Source: Phytophthora colocasiae
Taxonomy: Eukaryota; Oomycota; Peronosporomycetes; Peronosporales; Peronosporaceae
NCBI GenBank assembly: GCA_018806915.1
Contig: JAGKQI010000093.1
Coordinates: 806,001 to 870,000, forward strand
Reading direction: 5' to 3'
Length of the DNA: 64,000 nucleotides
Shown: one piece after another, positions 59,747-64,000 of the stretch
How positions within the stretch are numbered: the stretch's first letter is position 1
Layout of the letters: the number at the start of each line of letters is the position of its first letter
Notes under the pieces: model-generated
Told to the model about the DNA's origin: nothing
What the model saw: the letters and a program-made list of their open reading frames with translations, nothing else
Databases searched by the model: none
Program-made: the position numbers and the translations under genes

Positions 59747-59817
59747 GACAAAGTAGCTCAATGGATAGAGCGTAGAGCTACGCTCTGAGGATGCTGGTTC
59801 GAGTCCAGCCGTTGTCT
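59747..59817 (+). pseudogene. tRNA-like pseudogene with a shortened anticodon loop
   Basis: 71 nt with near-complete tRNA parts: acceptor GACAAAG/CGTTGTC (6 of 7 pairs), D arm TAGCTCAATGGATAGAGC (A box), T arm GCTGG-TTCGAGT-CCAGC (B box). The anticodon stem TAGAG/CTCTG closes a loop of only 5 nt (CTACG) in place of 7, so no normal anticodon can be presented. An alternative fold AGCGTAG/CTACGCT competes. The run of C directly before it suggests insertion of a processed or SINE-like copy. Internal promoter boxes look intact. Confidence 0.6.
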
Positions 59818-60014
59818 TATGCGGTTATGCGGCGTTATTACATGCACTCTTTCTTACTGGCTAGCTCATTTCTAGTATGTTATGTGTGTATCCAGGTGCA
59901 GGGTCCTTGATGGCAGTGCTTTTGCAGCAGGCGTTGATGGCGATCTATCATGGCATTCAGACGGCTAGAGCAGTGAAGCGCGCGCAAGGGCTTGAGGACA
60001 GCGCCAGACCCGCG
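59818..60014. other. short linker between tRNA-like copy and accessory-protein fragment
   Basis: No feature was recognised. It may include the C-terminal remainder of the minus-strand fragment that ends at 60015. Confidence 0.35.
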
Positions 60015-60431
60015 TTACATCGTCTTGTTCTCGGCGAGGAATGCCAGCACTGCTGCTTCCGCCTGCTTGTCAAGGCTCAAGACGTGGTCGCGATAGCCGG
60101 ATGCAGTGTCATCCAAGATGAACCCGTCGCGTAGGAAGAGCATCATGAACGCTACCAGCAGCTTGGCGTCGGACTTCTGTTGCTTCGAGACGGGTGCTAG
60201 CCACAGTGGCTCCTGAGCGTACCATGCGAATCACGTCGCATGAAGGTAAGTCACTGCTCCTCGTCTTCGCTTGGGTTTATCTTGGTCTTGGCTTGGTTGG
60301 TGCTGACGCTGATTGCTTCTGTCTTGTGCTGGCTTTCCTTCCATTTTAGCTTCTAGACCATCCATCCGCTCATCTTTGTGCTTGATGTGCTCCATTAACT
60401 GCTCAAGCACACTACGTTGGTGGTCGATCAT
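60015..60431 (-). pseudogene. mobile-element accessory protein fragment with one in-frame stop
   Basis: One minus-strand frame is protein-like from 60431 to the stop at 60017-60015, broken only by TGA at 60233-60231. It has a polar start (VLEQLMEHIKHKDERMDGLE), KRRRGAVTYL, then after the stop WYAQEPLWLAPVSKQQKSDA, LLVAFMMLFLRDGFILDDTA and GYRDHVLSLDKQAEAAVLAF. I associate this pattern with a repeated protein family in Phytophthora genomes, from general memory and without a search. The function is unknown. Confidence 0.4.
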
Positions 60432-60732
60432 CTTGCTCTAGTTGGTTGGTTCTTTGTGAAGTTCCTCTGCTTGCGCTTGATGTGGCTTGTGTTTAGTGTC
60501 TATAAAGGTGGCAAGGTGTGACCACTCTCCACGACCAAACATGCCTTCTCAACCAGCTACAATCACAACTACCATTTTCGACACTCAACGGGGGTTTTGA
60601 GGGGATCTGGCCGGTACACTCGTATGTCACACGCTCGACGACACTGCTGCCGTGCCAACGGACAATACAACGGCTCGAAGACGGCAAAAACGGCAAAAAC
60701 AAACGGGTGTCCGAAACGACGAGCAAAGAGCA
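60432..60732. other. intergenic with duplicated short block
   Basis: The block ccactctccacgaccaaaca plus tgcctt (about 60520-60550) recurs with two or three changes at about 60914-60945 (ccactcgccacgcccaaaca, tgcctt). In both places an ATG follows the block's 'aaac', as if two copies of a 5' leader. No gene follows either. Confidence 0.35.
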
Positions 60733-60804
60733 GGGCCTTGCCGGAGATCGAATCCGGGACCTCTCGCACCCTAAGCGAGAATCATACCACTAGACCACAA
60801 GGCC
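60733..60804 (-). tRNA. tRNA-Pro (anticodon AGG)
   Basis: 72 nt with a full cloverleaf on the minus strand: acceptor GGCCTTG/CAAGGCC, D arm with AGTGGTA, anticodon stem CTCGC/GCGAG around TTAGGGT (anticodon AGG), T stem CCGGA/TCCGG around TTCGATC, discriminator C. The downstream T run is weak (TTT). There is no intron. Confidence 0.9.
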
Positions 60805-61187
60805 ACGCAAACCACATTTCACGCCCACTTGTCGCGCCGCCAGCACGCTCCCCACGCAGCTCCCACACACATCACTGCTCTCTGCACACGCTTCTCCTCG
60901 CACCTCGCTGCTTTTGCCACTCGCCACGCCCAAACATGCCTTTTCAAGTAAGCAAATTGTATCGCACCCGTTCGCGTCTGACCCTCGACGTTAACAGAGT
61001 GGTTTCTGTCAGCGCTGGTACCAGGCCGGTCCTGGTTGAGCAACAAGGACAGGGACAGGGACCAGGAAAACCATCTTTAAGGTTTCAGGTCCTGGTCCGC
61101 GTTCCCGTCTCAGGTGTGTGGTGGAGGCGATTAGCGTTTGCCCTACAGAATGCGGCGTTTGCAGCAGCCGATTGACAGCGTGCACGC
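60805..61187. other. intergenic
   Basis: Includes the second copy of the ccactc.ccacg leader block and a low-complexity patch of 'ggacaggga' words at about 61040-61065. No convincing gene. Confidence 0.35.
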
Positions 61188-61898
61188 CTAGCCCAGTGGC
61201 CAAGCGATACAGAATATGTGGTGGGACGACGCGATCAAAGACGCGCTGAGCATCGAAAGCAGCTCGGGCGGTAGATGATCGGTTGTGGCGCGCACTCCAG
61301 CAGTGACGACATCGTACAGAGGAATGGAGCGAGTGCCAGAGGCATCGACAGCTTCTACGTCGTGAGCTTCGTCAAGCTTGACGCTAAGACGGTAAGTGAA
61401 GCTCTGTCGTATGCTTTGTGTGCTTGTGCGATGCAGCTGTCTATGCTGTAGCATTTTATTAGCACGTGGATTCGTATGATCGTTAGAAGCGATTCCACAT
61501 GCAAGGATCTCACTGTTAGCGTCAGTGTAGCTCGATAAATCAAACCGAACTAGAGGGAACACAGGGCGCTCAACGTAGCCGATCAGGCTCAAGTAACGCA
61601 ACTTCTTCTTGCGGCTAAAGTGTTTGCGTGTCACGATATACCATAGCAGCAACTCGACCTGGTTAACCATCAGGCAGTGCAGTGGGAGGGCGGAAAAATC
61701 GAATTTAAGAGGCGCACGAACCGAGAATCCATTCCTGAAAAACGCAGGACAAAAGGAGCGAGAACTCCTGGTTGGTATCCCTAACCACCGGAAAATGTAT
61801 TTTTTACGCTCAATAATCTTGAACGGAACAGGACCAGGACAGACAGAAATCTCTCTAATGCTGAGAAAATGCCGACTCCACTCCCAAGACACATCCAC
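61188..61898 (-). CDS. hypothetical 236-residue ORF, probably repeat-derived
   Basis: The longest unexplained frame in the right part. The middle looks protein-like (VNQVELLLWYIVTRKHFSRK, VFPLVRFDLSSYTDANSEI, KLDEAHDVEAVDASGTRSI), but the N-terminal 45 residues run antisense through sequence that, on the plus strand, resembles the start of a Crinkler-like fragment. No family recognised; it may be a chance frame over old repeats. Confidence 0.2.
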   Translation of the reverse strand: MDVSWEWSRHFLSIREISVCPGPVPFKIIERKKYIFRWLGIPTRSSRSFCPAFFRNGFSVRAPLKFDFSALPLHCLMVNQVELLLWYIVTRKHFSRKKKLRYLSLIGYVERPVFPLVRFDLSSYTDANSEILACGIASNDHTNPRANKMLQHRQLHRTSTQSIRQSFTYRLSVKLDEAHDVEAVDASGTRSIPLYDVVTAGVRATTDHLPPELLSMLSASLIASSHHIFCIAWPLG

Positions 61899-62290
61899 GT
61901 GGTGGTCGTGAATCCTGAAACAATTGTATATTCATGGCACCCTCCCCAGCCTCTCGTTGAGCGATTTGGGATTTTCCTCTGGTTGTTGAAAAGGTGTCCG
62001 AAGTGATTGAAAAACACTATAACGCGTGGAAAGCAAAAAAAAAAGTAAAAGAAAGCATACTTTGTTTACCTGTCTATCAGGGCCAAGAACCGGCAAAGTC
62101 TCGAATACTCGATGAATTCTGGAACTTGTTAAAGGGCTCGATTTTAGTGTGGGTGTGGATTCCAAGATGACGGAGCTGTTAGAGGACGCCTATACTCTCA
62201 AGATCACATTTGACGATGAATCTCTTGATGACTTGTTTTCTACGACAAGCAATCACTGGAATGCTATGTCAGCTTCAGTATGCTATGGAT
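61869..62290 (+). pseudogene. Crinkler (CRN)-like effector fragment, frameshifted
   Basis: From 61869 the plus strand reads MPTPLPRHIHVVVVNPE, close to the HVLVxxP motif that ends the N-terminal region of CRN effectors, followed by SWHPPQPLVERFGIFLWLL. After a shift near 61985 comes VSEVIEKHYNAWKAKKKVK and YQGQEPAKSRILDEFWNLL, where GQEPAKS fits a P-loop (GxxxxKS). A further shift near 62150 leads to KMTELLEDAYTLKITFDDES. The order (HVLV-like, then P-loop domain) suits CRN proteins. The LFLAK part upstream is missing, and the frame breaks make this non-functional. The family call comes from motif order only. Confidence 0.45.
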
Positions 62291-62558
62291 GAATATGACA
62301 ACTTATCCGACTGTACTTTAAAATTGTATGTATTATCATTGACCAATCCTCGATTTTTACTGAAAGTAACCAATTTGACTGTTCTTACAATCTTTTTTTA
62401 CCCAATCATGTTCAAGTAAAGGTAGGATGTCCTCTAAGCCAGCCGTTCCGACATATCGCGTCGGAGAGACTTAGGAAATATGTCTATCGCAATGCAAACT
62501 TCTAGTATCACTTACATATTTGACAGCTCTCCGTCTTATCCGACCATGATGGGGGTTG
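62291..62558. other. spacer between the CRN-like fragment and the recombinase
   Basis: AT-rich, no protein-like frame. A stop at 62547 lies in the recombinase frame, so the recombinase N-terminus upstream of that point is lost or was in another exon. Confidence 0.35.
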
Positions 62559-63653
62559 GACGAGCTCAAACCTGGCAACACCAAGCGTGCCAGAGATACC
62601 GCCATCAGTGCGTTCAATACATTCGTCAGAAGTGATAACATTGCCTCAAAAAATGCATTGAACACTACAGGTAAGTGTTTTGTGTCTGTATTGGATATGT
62701 TTGGTATGTATCTAGCTTTTAATGAGAGTTAGAAAGGAAAGCCTCTTTCCAGGAATACCGCTATGCAGTATTTTAGACAGTCTAAAATGTGGTTGTTCGA
62801 GGTCTTCCCTGTGCAGCGACACATTGTCGAAGCAAAGATGCTGAGCATGGGGAAGACGCTCGACAACTTTTGTATGAAAAGAGACGGAAAAGTTGTGAAC
62901 AAAGCACCACCGTGCTCAAAGAAGGATTTAAAAAAGCTGATGTTGTATTTGTATAGCAATGCACGTTTCTCTAGTGACTATCAAGACGCAGCGTTGCTGT
63001 GTTTGCTGTGGGACCTCTTCGGACGAGCGTCCGACTTGGCGCTCGTCCGGAAACAGAACCTGTCAGTCGACGCGGCTGAGGTGTTCTTCATCCGCTTTAT
63101 CCGCATGAAGACAACCGAAGAGCAGGGGCTGTCTCTCTTCCCTGACGCCGACTTCGTCAGCTGCCCGCTACACACCATCGCCGTCGCGCTGATCACGCAG
63201 GACGTGCCCTGTGTCGACCTGATCGACAATTTTCCTGCAGTCCAAGTCGCCGCTTCTGTCAACTTAACCCCCGCCACACCTTTGCTGGAGATTTTGAACA
63301 ACTCTGAAGACTTCGCCACCCTTGCTGCTCCCGCTGCCCCTACTGCTTCTGACACTACTGCTCCAATGATCTGCGCGCACGTGAACCGGGTGTTAGTTCG
63401 AGAGATGGTCGCCGCCGGCGTTGCGGAAGCACTCACGTCGCATTCCTTTCGACGTGGTGGGGCACAGCACGTGAACGGCTGCGACGGGCTCACGCAACGC
63501 TGCATCTTCGACCGATGTGCCTGGAACATGAGCACCACTAGCAAAGGCTTCAACTCAATCTTCAACACAAGCAGAGCAGATCACAAGGTTAGCAAGGCAC
63601 TCATCGGATACGACACACAAAGCGAGGTGAAGGTGCTCAACCTTGTGTGGTGA
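62559..63653 (+). pseudogene. Crypton-like tyrosine recombinase, nonsense-mutated
   Basis: One frame from 62559 to the stop at 63653 shows the whole fold: DELKPGNTKRARDTAISAFN, FVSVLDMFGMYLAFNES, then a TAG at 62730-62732, and again MQYFRQSKMWLFEVFP, KDLKKLMLYLYSNA, the first catalytic arginine in LFGRASDLALVRK, RFIRMKTTEEQGLSLFPDAD, and the HxxR box SHSFRRGGAQHVNG (63438-63479). The region that should hold the nucleophile reads FNSIFNTSRADHK. In this family, as I recall it, the residue at the Ser (63555-63557) is Tyr. With a stop and an apparently missing nucleophile the gene is probably dead. A downstream Met (62763) leaves a 296-residue open frame. Confidence 0.7.
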
Positions 63654-64000
63654 AGCGCGAATAAGAAATCCGAGAAAAGGCAACGTCAGGCCCTAAGAGA
63701 GTCGGATCAAGCGACAGGGGCCTCTGGCGAAGCAAGATGTCAGTTGATGACCCCAGATTGCGCGAACGATGGCTGACGAATGGATCCAGATCGATGTTCG
63801 TCTGGATCTCGCCAGCGATGAATGGATGGCGTCTTGGTCAAGTGAGACTAAGTGATTGGAGAACCCGTCGTGCGGTCCCGCGTGGCGGCTCAGGGTCGGA
63901 GGAGAAAAGGGCGCCTTGCCTGAGGTCGCATGAGAAGGAGATCAAGGCGGCAGAGGGTCGGGATCGGTGTGATCTATGGTGGGCCGGTGACAACATAACC
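63654..64000. other. right-edge repeat-like stretch
   Basis: No gene. Part of it (about 63820-63960) resembles 53490-53640, in the order 'gagactaag.gat', 'atcaaggMggc', 'ggtc.cga', suggesting both are decayed copies of one repeat family. Confidence 0.4.

Overview
The window looks like nuclear DNA of an oomycete, most likely Phytophthora or a close relative. The evidence is short phase-preserving introns (about 55-107 nt, GTRNGT donors and pyrimidine-AG acceptors), very tight gene spacing, Inr-like CTCACTCC/TTCACTCC sites 45-110 bp upstream of start codons, and accessory sequences of oomycete type (a Crypton-like tyrosine recombinase family, PIF/Harbinger, pogo and hAT remnants, and RXLR- and Crinkler-like effector traces). 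The assignment is inferred from these traits, not from a database match.

Bases 1-2227 hold the edge of an unidentified minus-strand gene and a non-autonomous hAT-like element that seems to carry a piece of a glucose-6-phosphate isomerase gene. Bases 2228-47976 are a gene-dense housekeeping block. In order it contains: cobalamin-dependent methionine synthase and methylmalonyl-CoA mutase side by side (the two classical B12 enzymes of eukaryotes); a C2/U-box ubiquitin ligase; an SLC35F5-like transporter; an F-box protein; XPA; tRNA(m7G46) methyltransferase; a 3303-residue BEACH-WD40 protein that also carries an ELMO domain; a BAR-MOB fusion; a LicD/fukutin-like membrane protein; a PHTF-family membrane protein; an unknown protein with an RVSF motif; a TBC RabGAP; a VTT/TMEM41-like protein; a small secreted RXLR-like ORF; two inverted copies of a TCAIM-like mitochondrial gene that flank a TKL-type kinase; and tRNA-Arg(TCG). 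Many neighbours are divergent or convergent with only 100-250 bp between them. The one long break in this block (36.2-39.8 kb) holds two TA-flanked inverted-repeat transposons lying end to end.

From about 48 kb to the right end the window becomes gene-poor and mobile-element-rich. A PIF/Harbinger element with its Myb-like accessory ORF and a frameshifted transposase sits inside a pair of roughly 120-bp inverted repeats 5.2 kb apart. It is followed by a broken hAT (BED finger) transposase, a broken pogo-type transposase, a stretch of decayed coding sequence I cannot name, a tRNA-like pseudogene, tRNA-Pro(AGG), a decayed Crinkler-like effector fragment, and a tyrosine recombinase with one nonsense codon and a serine where the family usually has its catalytic tyrosine. 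This two-compartment layout (dense conserved genes, then sparse repeat- and effector-rich DNA) fits the oomycete 'two-speed' genome model.

Splice sites were placed by eye, using reading-frame continuity and family conservation. No searches or alignments were run.
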